A stretch of 64,000 nt of DNA from Branchinecta lynchi (GCA_023053575.1 JAKZAP010000053.1:1-64000), one strand, 5' to 3'; positions 47,164 to 57,620 are shown, counted from the stretch's first letter. Notes: generated by a model not told the origin, from the sequence alone. Made by a program: numbers and translations.

Positions 47164-48385
47164 AGTTGCGTTTTTGCAGATACCATGGTATCTGTCACCA
47201 CGGTAACTGGATTTGCAATTAGTCGTTATTGCATCTGGCCAGTCACCCTGTAATATTCAGAAATCACGGTCCCGACCACAGGCCTGGCTTTTAGTCAGAT
47301 AGGTAGAAAGAATTTTGGCACTTGTGATGTATAGTCCCCGAAGCCGCGCCGACAGTCGGCGGCGCGCCGAAAGTCGGCGACGCGCTGAAAGTCGGCTGCA
47401 CGCCGCCGAAAATAACTCAGCGGGCCACTGCCGAAAACATTTTAGAGCGCCGCCGATGGGGTCGGCGGAGGCGGCCAGCCGGTACAATTCTGACGCCGAA
47501 TATTTCTGAGTGATGTGTATCTGATTTTCTTTCCATGGAGCTTTATCCTCCCAAGGCTCCAGGTTGTTGTTCTGTTTTGTCACCAGTGTGCACTAACAGA
47601 AAGAGTCTGCGCTTGTGGCGGCAGTGCAGGAATGACAATTTTTACCAAAAATTGTATGTTGCCTTCAGACCGTGTAAACAAAGCGCCAAAAAGCATTCGT
47701 GCTGCCTGTCTGTAGTTCCATCTGTCCAATTTTACTTAGTTCAGACACTTCCAGACAAGCTAGAACAGTAAAACTTGTCATTCCTTTTTGGCGGAGGCGT
47801 AGTTCACTGAACGTTGGCCAACGTTTGAAATTCCCTTGAAATTCCCTCGATTGCTGGAGGATTCCGAATTTCCTAGAAGTACCCTTGATGTCTCACTTTG
47901 CTAGTTCCGGCAAGCTATAGGTCTACGAAGGACTATAAAGGACCCGACCGATACTCAATGAAACCTTGTTTTCCGGGTCCGACCATCCTGTGTGGGTTGG
48001 TGAGGGAAATCCTGGACCTTGTGAACCGCGTGTATAGCGAAAATTGTCATGGCTCCTAAACAGCCCGGATTTAGACCCAGGACCTTCTTGAGCGATTATT
48101 CGTTACTGTAAAGTCAGTTGAGTAGTAGTCCATCTACATAGCATGTGATAGTATCTGGTCCAGATCTCAAATGGCAAATCCGGGCAGTGGCGTCGCAAGT
48201 GGAGGGAGGCAGTTTTCGGTATTTTTTCCATAGCAGAACGCCGAATTTCGATTCGGCGCGGCTTCGGGGACTAGTGATGTGACTGAATATTAGTATTTCT
48301 TTCCGGATGACTTTGACAATTTGGCAATTGTCATTTTTTGCATGCAACCTTAGGCTAGTATCAGACACCACGATAACTGCAAAAA
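47164..48385. mobile_element. Palindromic MITE interrupted by a GC-rich element
   Basis: 47164-47334 carries GTTGCGTTTTTGCAGATACC and the interior family text AGAATTTTGGCACTT. The rest resumes at 48272 with AGTGATGTGACTGAATATTA and ends near 48385 with CACGATAACTGCAAAAACGA. The two parts are contiguous in the copy at 3739-4198. Confidence 0.65.
47335..48271. mobile_element. GC-rich TIR element, AGTCCCCGAAGCCGCGCCG ends
   Basis: Inverted ends AGTCCCCGAAGCCGCGCCGA (47335) and TCGGCGCGGCTTCGGGGACT (to 48271). GTGATGT is present on both sides, suggesting a target duplication of 7-9 bp with later changes. Near the left end, GGCGGCGCGCCGAAAGTCGG is tandemly varied. A related inverted segment lies at 56600-56930 and another end at about 57385-57410. 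Long minus and plus frames here come from GC-rich repeats. Confidence 0.65.
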
Positions 48386-48413
48386 CGACAAAACACAAAT
48401 CCACTTGTCTCGG

Positions 48414-48550
48414 TATCAGATCCAAATAAATATTCCTTCAGCCCAAGCTTACTGCGAATCATATTTGATAGTGCAAAATAGATACGTCAGCTGGATTTTA
48501 TTGGAGCTACCTTTCGGCCCTTCTTGGCAAGGGTCCTCTTCAGGCTTAAA
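48414..48550 (-). mobile_element. Diverged hammerhead-bearing element
   Basis: The family start AATAAATATTCCTTCAGCCC and a core on the minus strand with CTGAAGA, stem II GGACCCTT/AAGGGCC and GAAA. The stem III region (GGTAGCTCC) and the cleavage-side sequence (TCCA/GCTG) differ from the others, so this is a separate subfamily. The upstream AAACAATG part is replaced. Confidence 0.5.
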
Positions 48551-49206
48551 ACCGCTCAAATTGGAAAAACGAACTTGTGGGAAACACGAGTTTTTCGTCT
48601 AACCAAACCAAAAATACTAACCGAAAACTAACCAAAAGACGCCAGTGAAATTAGAGAAGAACGGGAAACGTCGCCCGAACGATGACTCAAATCCTATGTC
48701 AACCAATCAATGGGGCTCGTTCGGCTGGTGACGCTTCGGCTCTTCGCTAGAGTATAAGGCGATACTTTATCGGCACGAAGAGTGAAGGGCGTTTTCACGT
48801 CGATGGCTGCGTAGAGCCGAACTGGTGATCTGGTGTAGAGCATTCCGGGCGAGAATGAAAATATCGGTCAGGCGCTGAGGAGGATGGGTTCCGTCCATGA
48901 AAATATGCCCATTCAGCTGGATGGGAGCGGAATCAACGATAGAAAACAAATTAAAAGAAAAACTACCATTTTCCAAGGCAACCCTCAGGTGGTGGCGTCA
49001 GCGTGAAGTGGTCGAAGCCCTGCCTAAAACCCATCAATCGGGGGCGTCACCATGGGGGGGGGGGGGTCAAGAAATTCAGTTTCATTCATCTTGAAAGGAA
49101 TTCTCGTCCCGCTAGGCTTTATTTCTAGTCGATCGTCTTCACGAACGGAATCGTTTCAAGTCGAGCAGAATTCCTTTCTACTCGACGAGACTTCTTGTTC
49201 GTTAAG

Positions 49207-49570
49207 CACTACTTCATATACAGTAGGTTGATGGAAAAATTCGAAAACGCACTAAAAAGATTAAAAACCAGCAGTACGGAAATTAAAAATTACATTATCA
49301 CATGAGTGGAAAAAATTTTTGAGGACAAACCATGATACACATATCATGGTCACTCAAATAAGTCCCCTTACTGCCAAAGGCTGCACAGCACAGACTACCG
49401 AAGTCGCCGAACGGAGCTCCATGTACATAATCTTGCTGATTCACAGGTAAACTAACAGTATACTAACTGAGATTAGTAACAGTATTTACAGGTTACTAAC
49501 AGTAAATTACCCGCCTTAGATTTCAGAAGAAATTCATTGTGCTTTCTTGAACTAGTCGCCTGCATGACAC
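49207..49570 (+). repeat. Dispersed repeat family R
   Basis: Shares ACAGTAGGTTGATGGAAAAA, ATTATCACATGAGTGGAA, CTTGCTGATTCACAGGT and AACAGTAAATTACCCGCC with 31603-31880, and TTGTGCTTTCTTGAAC(T/A)A with 50220 and 52955. Noncoding. Confidence 0.6.
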
Positions 49571-50330
49571 ATAATCGTAAATCATGATCCGATCGTTTCT
49601 CTACAATTTATTTCTTTGTTCACGATTTCGAGTATTTTGGGTTTCGGGGATCCGAAACACACAAGAGAATGAAATAGTTTTACTGCAGCTGGCCAAAACC
49701 GTATCTAATAGACTCGATGGCCCGGATCCAAAGTCCCACAAGTATCTCTCTTTGAGATCCCCCCGAAACCTTCCGTGTTGGTATTTTGGTTTTGAAATTG
49801 TTTAGTACTACTCCTTTTTCTTTCACAATAACGGTTGGAATAATTCAATTATTTTCGTTTTGACAAAAAGCAAAGCTCTTCCGACGACAAACAGTTTTTC
49901 GGGAACTGGCGAAAACCGGATCTGCTATGGACATGATGGTCCAGATCCGTAGTCCCAAAAATTATCCCTCTATGAGATCCTTCCGAAACTTGCCATCTTG
50001 ATATTTTGATTAAACTATTTATAATTCTTCTACTAAAATTAACAGGAAAAATACTGCACACAGTTCTGAGGACAAACTTTCCTGCACATACCCTGGTCAG
50101 TGCAACCGGTCACCGCAAAGGCCAACGACTGCACAAATTTCCACATTCGCCAAACGGAGTTTGCTGATTCACAGGTCACAGTAAATTACTCGGGTTAAAA
50201 TTACAGACGAACAGACCATTCAGTGTGCTTTCTTGAATTATTTCACCTGCATGAAAGCAAGCTATTTATTTTTCTCGACTAACCCTAGGTTCACACAGAC
50301 TATTTATTCAAACAATGTTTACAACGGATA

Positions 50331-50396
50331 CGTCAGCTATGATTTTTCATCAGCGATATTTCGGCCCTTCTTGGCAAGGGTCCTCGTCAGGCTGTC
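50331..50396 (-). ncRNA. Hammerhead-ribozyme-like core, copy 6
   Basis: CAGC, CTGACGA, stem II GGACCCTT/AAGGGCC, GAAA, then ATA/GCTGACG on the minus strand. All core positions are present; N is C. Confidence 0.45.
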
Positions 50397-50527
50397 AAAT
50401 GATGAAAAATCATAGCTGACGTATCCGTTGTAAACATTGTTTGAATAAATGTTTCAAAGTCAGCTTGGGCTCAGAGAATATTTATATACGAAGTACGGAA
50501 CTTTCACAGCCCAGACATGCAGAATAA

Positions 50528-50596
50528 ATTTGACAGCCTGACGAGGACCCTTGCCAAGAAGGGCCGAAATATCGCTGATGAAAAATCATAGCTGAC
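50528..50596 (+). ncRNA. Hammerhead-ribozyme-like core, copy 7
   Basis: GACAGC, CTGACGA, GGACCCTT/AAGGGCC, GAAA, TATCGCTGATG, then CATA/GCTGACG. Stem I pairs CAGC with GCTG directly after the proposed cleavage point. Confidence 0.45.
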
Positions 50597-51084
50597 GTAT
50601 CCGTTGTAAACATTGTTTGAATAAATGTTTCAAAGTCAGCTTGGGCTCAAAGAATATTTGTTCACACAGACGTTCACACTGAGGCGATATCGGCCATCGC
50701 CGAGATTTTCGTCGCCAAATCGGCGATTTCTGTTGCTTCGTCAGGCGATTTTCAGTGTTGGGAAAATTCAACTTTAATCGGGCGATAGTCCGATTTTATG
50801 CACGCAACAGCAACATGGACGACCCTTTTGATGATTCACTTTTAGAAAAAATAATTGTTGCTGTTCAGTTCTAACCCATTTTGTATGAAAAGCGAGAAAA
50901 GTGACTTTTTTTTCATTTTTTTTGCGTTAAGTTCTGTTGCCGACGAAAATTCAGTGTGAACATCCAGGCGATAAGAATCTTCTGTCGCTGCGATTGAAAA
51001 ATCTCGTTCATCGCCGCGTTTGCTCTGTGTGAACCTAGGGTAAGAGTTAACAGGAAAAATGGCTTCTTAGACGGTCATCAATAA

Positions 51085-51450
51085 ATTCAATTCAATTCAA
51101 TCTATTTATAACCCATCTCAACAAACGGAGGGCGAAACTCCCTATAGATGGAGTAAAAAACAAAATAAATAAAAAAAGAAACACTAACACTAAATATAAA
51201 AAATATCAACAAATACGATTAAATAAATAGCGCTGACCGTGGGTGAGACAACATTGACACAGAAGAACGAAATTCCGGAAGCCGTTTGTCAATAACAGAA
51301 GTTGTAAAGATTAGGCGGAATCTACTCACCAAATAATTATTTCTGGTCCAAGGGGGATGACTAAGAAGAAGAAATTTGGCAAAACGAAAATACACTCTGC
51401 GGACAGATAAAAAAATATTTCTCCAATAGATATCAGAGCGATGAGGCGTT
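51085..51450 (-). pseudogene. LINE 3' end with TTCAA tail
   Basis: On the minus strand a frame with YFRFAKFLLLSHPPWTRNNY reads towards ALFI and a stop, then an AT-rich UTR, then TTGAA repeats (51100-51085). Tail type and position match the LINE at 17302. Only the far C-terminus remains. Confidence 0.5.
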
Positions 51451-52062
51451 TCTCACGATTGCAATTTCAACTGCCTGAACTACCAAATTTCCTGAATTAT
51501 ATAGTTCCTAATATAGATCTATAGTTCCAAATTTATATAGTTGCTTATGTATTTTTTTCCCAATAATTTTTTGTTCCCAATTATGCTAAATGGTTAAATT
51601 ACTGAGTCCTGCCACAAATAAATCTGTATAGATTTTCACGTGGCAGGTTTGTTATGATACTGATTTTTTTTTTTTTTTAATTCCATTATATATAAAATTT
51701 TGTCTGTCTCTGTCCTCTCCTTTTGCTTGCATCAGTGACCTAAACGCTTCCGTCAGTGTGTGAATGAACCTTCGATATCGGCATACGAAGACCAAACTTT
51801 TGACGACTACAATGTTGTACCTTGGTTGTACGATAGATGTCGTGATGCTAAACAAGGAGAAACACCGCTGTAAACTGTCAGAAATGGAAAACCGTGATTT
51901 TCGGTTTTTTTCTTGATCAGCTAATTATCCCTCTAGGATGATGTGCGAGGGATAAATATAAATTCGGATATTTCGGTTGCACCATTTCTCTATTTCTTTC
52001 GTAATGAATGGTCAGCTTGGCTTAAAACCTTATATTTGTAAGCTGTCAGCAACCCCCACTAC

Positions 52063-52591
52063 ACTGTAAATATTTTCTCCGAGAAAGGATTAAAGTTAAC
52101 TGCAGTACTTAGAATATATTAGATTTTAGATTAAATTTTATTTTACACATGTGTACAAAACATTTTACAGCACCTGCTAAGAAAGCCCCAGAGGGTCTGT
52201 TGGCCGCAGGTGACAGTCTTCTCTATTCTAGATAATGTGGTAACACTTTTTTTCACATTATTCTAAACGCCATTCATACATGGTTTACACATATACAACA
52301 AACATTCTGCTTACAAAAAACACTGACTCATCAATTACTATTCTTTTGCAAGGAAAAATCTCTTCGCTGTACCCTTGAAGGATGCCAGATGACTCGAATT
52401 TCTAATTTCAACTGGAATTATATCCCATACAGAGGTGGCAAAATTTCTAATCTCAAAAGAAGCTTGGAATTACTTGGGATTAATCTTATCTCTACTGGGA
52501 TGAGATTAATCCGAATTAGAAATAATCTTATCTCAGCAGAGACAACATTAACCTCAGTAGCAAATACTGCAAGACTTTTTTTTTACAGTGT
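52063..52591. mobile_element. MITE with CACTGTAAA ends interrupted by a LINE end
   Basis: The left part CACTGTAAATATTTTCTCCG and the right part ending CTTTTTTTTTACAGTG are split by the LINE fragment at 52110-52437. The complete relative is at 52651-52809. The interior repeats GGGATTAATCTTATCTC and GGGATGAGATTAATCC as inverted words. Confidence 0.5.
52110..52437 (-). pseudogene. LINE ORF2 C-terminal fragment
   Basis: The minus frame reads VWDIIPVEIRNSSHLASFKG then KRFFLAKE and the stop at 52340-52338. It carries the W-x-x-(I/L)P, IR and FK features of LINE ORF2 C-termini. A 3' UTR of about 230 bp follows to TCTAAAATCTAAT. 5'-truncated and inserted in a MITE. Confidence 0.65.
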
Positions 52592-52990
52592 TTGAAGATT
52601 CTGCCTCCTGTGGGAGGAATCCCTCAAACACATCCTCTTCGATTGCAGTGCACTGTAAAAAATAAATCTTGCAGTATTTGCTACGGGGATTATTCTTGTC
52701 TTTATTGGGATAAGATTATCCCTAATTCGGATTAATTTTATCCCAATAGAGATAAGGTTAATCCCAGTAGCAAATACTGCATCCTTATTCGGAGAAACTT
52801 TTTACAGTGTAATCTGACGGGACAAAGAAGAAAACTGATAAACACATACTCTTCAATTGCAGTAATCTCCGCCTTCCGCGCAAACGCACAGACAGTCAGC
52901 TATAAGTCTTCTCCCACCAAACCCCAAATATCATCAGTCTTGCACTCTTGCTTTCTTGAACTACTCGCCTGCATGAAACAAACTATTTAA
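52592..52990 (+). pseudogene. LINE ORF2 Cys-rich fragment split by a MITE
   Basis: The plus frame before 52651 reads RFCLLWEESLKHILFDCSAL, the C...HxxxxC motif found after the reverse transcriptase. After the MITE (to 52809) the text LTGQRRKLINTYSSIAV continues to a TAA near 52989. The first CxxC pair has decayed (CLLW). Dead. Confidence 0.5.
52651..52809. mobile_element. Short MITE with CACTGTAAAAA ends
   Basis: 159 bp from CACTGTAAAAAATAAATCTT to GAAACTTTTTACAGTG. Inside, GCAGTATTTGCTAC and GTAGCAAATACTGC are inverted, as are TTGGGATAAGATTATCCC-type words. It disrupts a LINE fragment. Confidence 0.65.
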
Positions 52991-53237
52991 AATGCTTCCA
53001 CTGCATTAGTTTTATGTATTTTAATATAGATAGATCGAATGAAGATAATTAAAGAGGATAGTGTCTTAATAATGATATAGAATTAAAACAAAAAGAAAAA
53101 AGGGAACAAAAATACACCCTTATAGAGATGGGAGGGTAAAAAAGTATATACCCTAGAAAAGACGAAGCAAGAACAAGTGATACGAACGCATATGACCTTT
53201 CGGTCGAACGCGTCAAACCCCATACAACAACAACAAC

Positions 53238-54000
53238 ATTTTCCACTAAAAGTAACAGGAAAAATACTGCACATATATCTGAGGACAAACCTTCATGCAC
53301 ATGAAACCTCCATTGTATAAGACAATGGTGCGACCATTAGTCGAGTATAACTCTTCATTTTGGAATCCCTTAAACAAAACAGACCGGTCCCGAGTAGAGA
53401 GGGTTCAGCGCCGGGCCACAAAATTAATTCCATACCTACGGTACTTTATCTACGATTACAGAATGAAACATCTTAATCTACCTTCATTGGAGTTCTGTCG
53501 GGATCGTAGCGACATTCTGAACACTTACAGAATCCTCCACTCGGTAGATAATTTGGAGAAAAAACAGTTTTTTCAGTTTAGTTCATATCAGTCAACCCGT
53601 CAGCATTCTTTGAGGTTATACCTACACAAAAAAAAAAAGGAAAATTGGTCAACGTTCATTCTGTTACCGTGCACGCCAGGCACGGAATGGCTTATCTGAG
53701 GCAACCGTTTCCCAACCAAATTTACTTTCATTCAAACAACATCTTGCTGGTACAACGTTTAGCAATAGCGCGTATGTGAACACTTTTTAGTTTATATTTG
53801 TTGTGTGTTTATAAGAGTTTAGTGCAGTGTTGAAAAAGAAGCTTCGACTTAACGTCTTATTCTATTAATTAATAAATAAATCAGGAATCTGTTGTATGGC
53901 CGTATTAGGCTTTTTCCAATAAATTATTATTATTATTATTATTATTCTGGTGACTCAAACAGGTCACCGTAAAGGCAAACGACTGCTGACATATCCCAGT
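53238..54000 (+). repeat. Family R copy split by a LINE
   Basis: AAAAGTAACAGGAAAAATAC and GAGGACAAACCTTCATGCAC lie left of the LINE; GGTGACTCAAACAGGTCACC and AAACGACTGC lie right of it. The copy at 50040-50160 has these joined (GCACATACCCTGGTCAGTGC). Confidence 0.55.
53303..53946 (+). pseudogene. LINE ORF2 C-terminus with frameshift and (ATT)n tail
   Basis: The frame from 53303 encodes PLYKTMVRPLVEYNSSFWNP, then RVERVQRRATKLIP and SLEFCRDRSDILNTYRIL, the conserved post-reverse-transcriptase region of CR1/L2/Jockey-like LINEs. At a run of 11 A (53628-53638) the frame shifts. The downstream frame continues with ARNGLSEATVSQPNLLSFKQ and stops at about 53787. The 3' UTR ends in ATTATTATT (53925-53946). 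It lies inside a family-R repeat and is 5'-truncated. Confidence 0.8.
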
Positions 54001-54179
54001 TCTAACAACCTTCAAGTAACGTTTAGATGTTTCCGACCGGCATGACGTGCCCGACCGCATCAAGGCCGAAGTCTAGCAGTTGCTGAAGAAAGAAGAAGTC
54101 GCAGAGGGTCTTTGGGTCCCGCCGCCTATAACCAGTTGAAGAAGAAGATCACTTCTGTCAATCAGCTCACCACGATCAC

Positions 54180-54690
54180 GATTATATGCGACTGTCAAAG
54201 AGAGTTGGGGGGAGGAGGTTTATTTTAAAGCGGGGCTAAAAAGGGAGGAAATAAGGTTGTTATTAAGTTTTCGTGGAAATTGTTTACCGGTTGGTGAGAA
54301 GAGAAGTTATATTGGTAAAGGTCGGGGAAAGACTGGTCCTCGTTTCTTCTGCCGAATGTGTGGGATGGCGAACGATGATTTGAGCCATTTTATGCGTGAG
54401 TGTAGAGAGCTAAATGATTTAAGATCTGAGGTATTTGGTGAAAGAGGGTTTGGTAAAGAGTGGATGTCTAGAATATTAAAAAGTAAACAGTTTTGTGACG
54501 TGAGATTGTTGAGGAAATTCCTCCGGATTTGTTTGCGCCACCGCGACTTGTTTATCCAGTAGTTTTAATCTATTTATTTGTGTGTTGTTAGCGGTGTATG
54601 TTTATTCAAGCCAATGTAAACCTTATATGTTTTTGCCATGGCCTTCGGGCTTTCGTGTAAAATATATTCTATTCTATTGTATTATATTCT
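54180..54690 (+). pseudogene. LINE ORF2 C-terminus, Cys-His motif, with TTCTA tail
   Basis: The frame reads ESWGEEVYFKAGLKREE, GRGKTGPRFFCRMCG, HFMRECRELNDLRSEVFGE and ends RHRDLFIQ at 54560. CxxC with HxxxxC is the C-terminal zinc-knuckle-like motif of several LINE clades. The 3' UTR ends in repeats of ATTCT (54668-54690). These touch the end of the zinc-finger pseudogene on the other strand, so this insertion probably removed or replaced its 3' end. Confidence 0.75.
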
Positions 54691-55310
54691 CTAAATTTCC
54701 TTGCTATGCTCAACATTTTCACTTTCGTCGCCAACGCTATGTACCTTCATGTGTCGATTTCTACTTTGACCGAGGACAAATCTTCTTGTGCAAAAATCAC
54801 AAGAGTAGCCTATGGTTTCTCACCAGTATGGATTCTCGTGTGCTCCACCAGTCGCCTGCGACTGATAAATTTCTTGTTGCACACGTCACAAGAATGGGGT
54901 TTATCACCATTATGCACCTTCATATGGTAAACTTTGTCACTGTGATGTGTGAACTTTTTGTCACACAATTCACAAACGAACGGCTTCTCCCGCGTGTGCC
55001 TTCCCTCATGCTGACGTTTGGCGAATGGTGTGGTGAAGCTTTGCTTGCAAAGATCGCATGAAAATGGCCTTTCTCCCGTGTGCGTCCTCATATGCTGGAT
55101 CCTGATTTGGGGAACCGCAAACTTTCTATGGCACACCTCACAGGAGTAAGGCTTTTCTCCAGTGTGTTTTCTCATGTGTCGCACTACTTCCTGATTTGTG
55201 CGAAATATTTTCTTGCATACATCACATGAGTAGTTTTTTTTCCCCAGAGTGTATCCTCATGTGCTTCGTAAGGTAACATCTCTTACAACTTTCGAGCCCT
55301 AAACTAATAC
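54691..55310 (-). pseudogene. C2H2 zinc-finger pseudogene, six fingers
   Basis: Minus-strand fingers include YSCEVCHRKFAVPQIRIQHM, FSCDLCKQSFTTPFAKRQHE, FVCELCDKKFTHHSDKVYHM and HSCDVCNKKFISRRRLVEHT. The array is broken twice. Near 55231-55240 a run of eight A shifts the frame between HSGEKK and YSCDVCKKIF. Near 54808-54812 five extra bases (GCCTA on the plus strand) split KPY and put a stop after KP; the finger YSCDFCTRRFVLGQ follows in the shifted frame, ending at 54691. The finger upstream of 55240 lacks several residues. It is related to the gene at 27733-28622 but is not a recent copy. An assembly error could explain the A-run shift but not the 5-bp insertion. Confidence 0.8.
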
Positions 55311-56000
55311 TCAGCTTTGGCTTTATATATACAAGCCCAACTTCTGTTGAAAGTTTCCTGTCGTTGTGATTTTTCTTTTTCTTTCGTATGACGCCAACCC
55401 CTAATGACCTGGACTGGCCACCTGACCACCTAAAACGTCCGCCTCGATAGCTCGAGGTTACAATAATTACAATTCTGTTTATTTATCCATAAATATCTTT
55501 TACATACAAAAAATAGCGCTGGACATGTTATCATAGTTAAAAAGAGCAATCAAGGGATATATTTACAATTCTACCTTATGATTTACACATACAATTCACG
55601 GTATAGAATACAATTCGTCAAAATACGAACGCGAATTAAAACAGCAAGTCTTGAAACCAATTACAAAAATAATTCGTAAAAAATAATTAAAAATAACACT
55701 ATTATAATATTTAAAAAAAAAAATGCGATATAGAATAAGTTAATCAAACATGGAATTGCCAAACTATTTATGTCACAACAAAAATAAAGAAACGGACTGA
55801 AAAGAAATAAACGACAACAACTTTTAATGAGCGTTGAAATGTTCGGTGAAATATGGCACGAAAGAATTGAGGAATCGTTCCGAGGAATGGGCATGAGACG
55901 GGGACTTCAGTAGTTTATTTTACCGTTTGAAAATTTAGCCTAGTGTTTCGCCGGCTTGGTGTCTTATATGAAGAAATGCCCTATTAGATGAGACATTTAA
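55311..56000. other. No gene recognised
   Basis: AT-rich. 55480-55640 (TTTATTTATCCATAAATATC) has the look of a minus-strand retroelement 3' UTR. No domain or splice structure is supported. Confidence 0.3.
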
Positions 56001-56590
56001 TTTCTACGAAACTCTCCTGGTGGAGTGGGGAGAATCAGTGCACATACGCAGGTACCAATTGTATCGTACAAAGGTCATGGGTACGAGAGATTTTATTTTG
56101 AGGTTCGGACCGGATCCGGCCTCGGTAGGCCTCCGGAACTCAGACCAATTCAAGGGAAACTTGTTCGGGAGTATGTGCCGTAGATATAAAATGTTGGTGG
56201 TCCGAATGGCATCCGATGAAGGATGTAGCGGGAGGCTTGGTATCCTGCATAGGGACCAAACGAATGGAGGGAATGGGATCAAACTTGGTCATGTGTCCAA
56301 GTTCCGGAAGTGCTCGGTGGTTGATAGGAGCAAATGATCTAGATTTGATATTTATGTCTCCAAATCGCATGTGGATACGGTGAAGGGGGGGGGGGGGGCA
56401 GAAATTTGTTGGTCCGGATAGGACCAACAAAGGGGATTTCAAGAGAATGAAATCGTTTTCCGACGTTCAATGTAATGGCGCTACTGTCCGCAAAGAATAG
56501 CAAGTTTCACCGCCATAGCTTGTCCGGAAGTGTTTGAACTAGCAAACTTTGGACAGAGGGACGGACCGACAGTAATTATGGTCGCAATTC
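56000..56590. repeat. Dispersed GGACCGGATCC-type repeat
   Basis: TTGAGGTTCGGACCGGATCC, TTCCGGAAGTGCTCGG, a run of G at about 56385-56398, GTTTGAACTAGCAAAC and GACGGACCGACAG form a repeat. Parts of it recur at 4920-5130, 11040-11815, 26210-26650 and 63840-64000. Confidence 0.45.
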
Positions 56591-56599
56591 GTCACTTTG

Positions 56600-57415
56600 T
56601 TCACACGGTGTGGGCGGAGCTAAAATGCAACTTTTGATTATAAATAATAGTCCTGCACTGCCGCCACAACCAGGTCACAACCGATGACTCTATCTGCTTA
56701 CTTGTTGATGGCGAAAATAAAACAACAACCTGGAGCCTTTGGAAGATAAAGCTAAAGAGAACACGAACTTGAAACATTTTAAATAGATTCAGCGGCATGA
56801 TTGTACCTGCGGGCCACCGCCGCCGACCCCAACGGAGGCGCGTTGAGATGTTTTTGGTGACGGCCCGCTGAGTTATTTTTGGTGGCGCGCCGTGGATTCT
56901 CGGCGTGGCTTCGAGCAATATACTTCTGGCTCGAGACGCTCAACCTATCTTTGGCACAAGTCTTTATAGTCTATGTCATGTCCAAAATACACCGCAGTGA
57001 ACCTCGGGAAGAATGAGAAACGTAACCCGAAGGTCACAAATTTCCATGTTCTCCTTCCGTCCACCCCACACGAATGATCGGATTAATCCGCAAAAACATG
57101 GTTTCGCTGGGTAATATTCAGCCGACTCCTTCGGAAGCTTGTCAAGTTTCATCGTCTTACTTTACGTGGAAGTACCCTAACCAACAAAAGTGAGACAAGT
57201 GGCACTTTGCGAAGATAATGCTTTAATACATAATAACATAACAACGCTAACGATTTTGGGGGCAAAATGGAAAAAATTGTCCGGAAAATTGCAATAAATA
57301 CCTTGAAAAATGCTAAAAATAAAGCAAACGCCGATAAATTATCAGTGCGCCACCGATCCCAATTCTCTCCGCCGTCGCCGAATTTATATTCGACGGTGCT
57401 TCGGGGACTGGCCGA
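56600..57415. repeat. Copies of the GC-rich AGTCCCCGAAGC element
   Basis: 56600-56930 is an inverted relative of 47340-47660: GTCCTGCACTGCCGCCACAA, AAACAACAACCTGG, GGCCCGCTGAGTTATTTTT and GGCGCGCCG. 57360-57412 ends CGACGGTGCTTCGGGGACT like 48271. A full element cannot be traced between them. Confidence 0.55.
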
Positions 57416-57620
57416 AATCACAACTTTTGTTCCTTGGCTTGTGCATTTTCCGGGCGTTTGGTGGTGGGCACTTTTTATTTCGGAGTTAGGCAACACTGGC
57501 ACGGACCGCACAGCGCATAAACTTTAAAATGTCATCTTCACGTTACCAGGACCAAAGCAAAATAAGGCAGTAGAATTTGTGAAGAAGTGACGTTGTAGTT
57601 GTGGGCCTTCTCATGATAAA

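Larger units (their letters stand above)
50301..50660. mobile_element. Hammerhead-bearing element with 11-bp target duplication
   Basis: Order: minus partial unit (core 50331-50396), plus partial unit without core (50399-50487), plus unit with core (50528-50596) ending GCTTGGGCTCAAAGAATATT. TTCACACAGAC at 50290-50300 and 50661-50671 is an exact target duplication created inside the terminal repeat of the Harbinger-like MITE, so this element is the younger insertion. Confidence 0.85.
50283..51040. mobile_element. Harbinger-like MITE, TAA target site
   Basis: CCCTAGGTTCACACAGA at 50283 and its complement ending at 51040 are terminal inverted repeats. Inner inverted segments (GTTCACACTGAGGCGAT; TCAGTGTGAACATCCAGGCG) extend them. 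TAA precedes and follows the element, as in PIF/Harbinger insertions. A 19-codon frame beginning MDDPFDDSLLEKII at 50815 might be a transposase remnant but is too short to judge. A hammerhead element sits inside its left end. Confidence 0.65.

Noticed and set aside
47257..47583. 108-codon minus frame with repeated SARRRL text
   Set aside because: It is the translation of the GC-rich tandem GGCGGCGCGCCG part of a MITE.
52592..52660. Cys-His motif as a cellular zinc finger
   Set aside because: HILFDCSAL after a Cys pair is the LINE ORF2 C-terminal signature, and LINE ends surround it.
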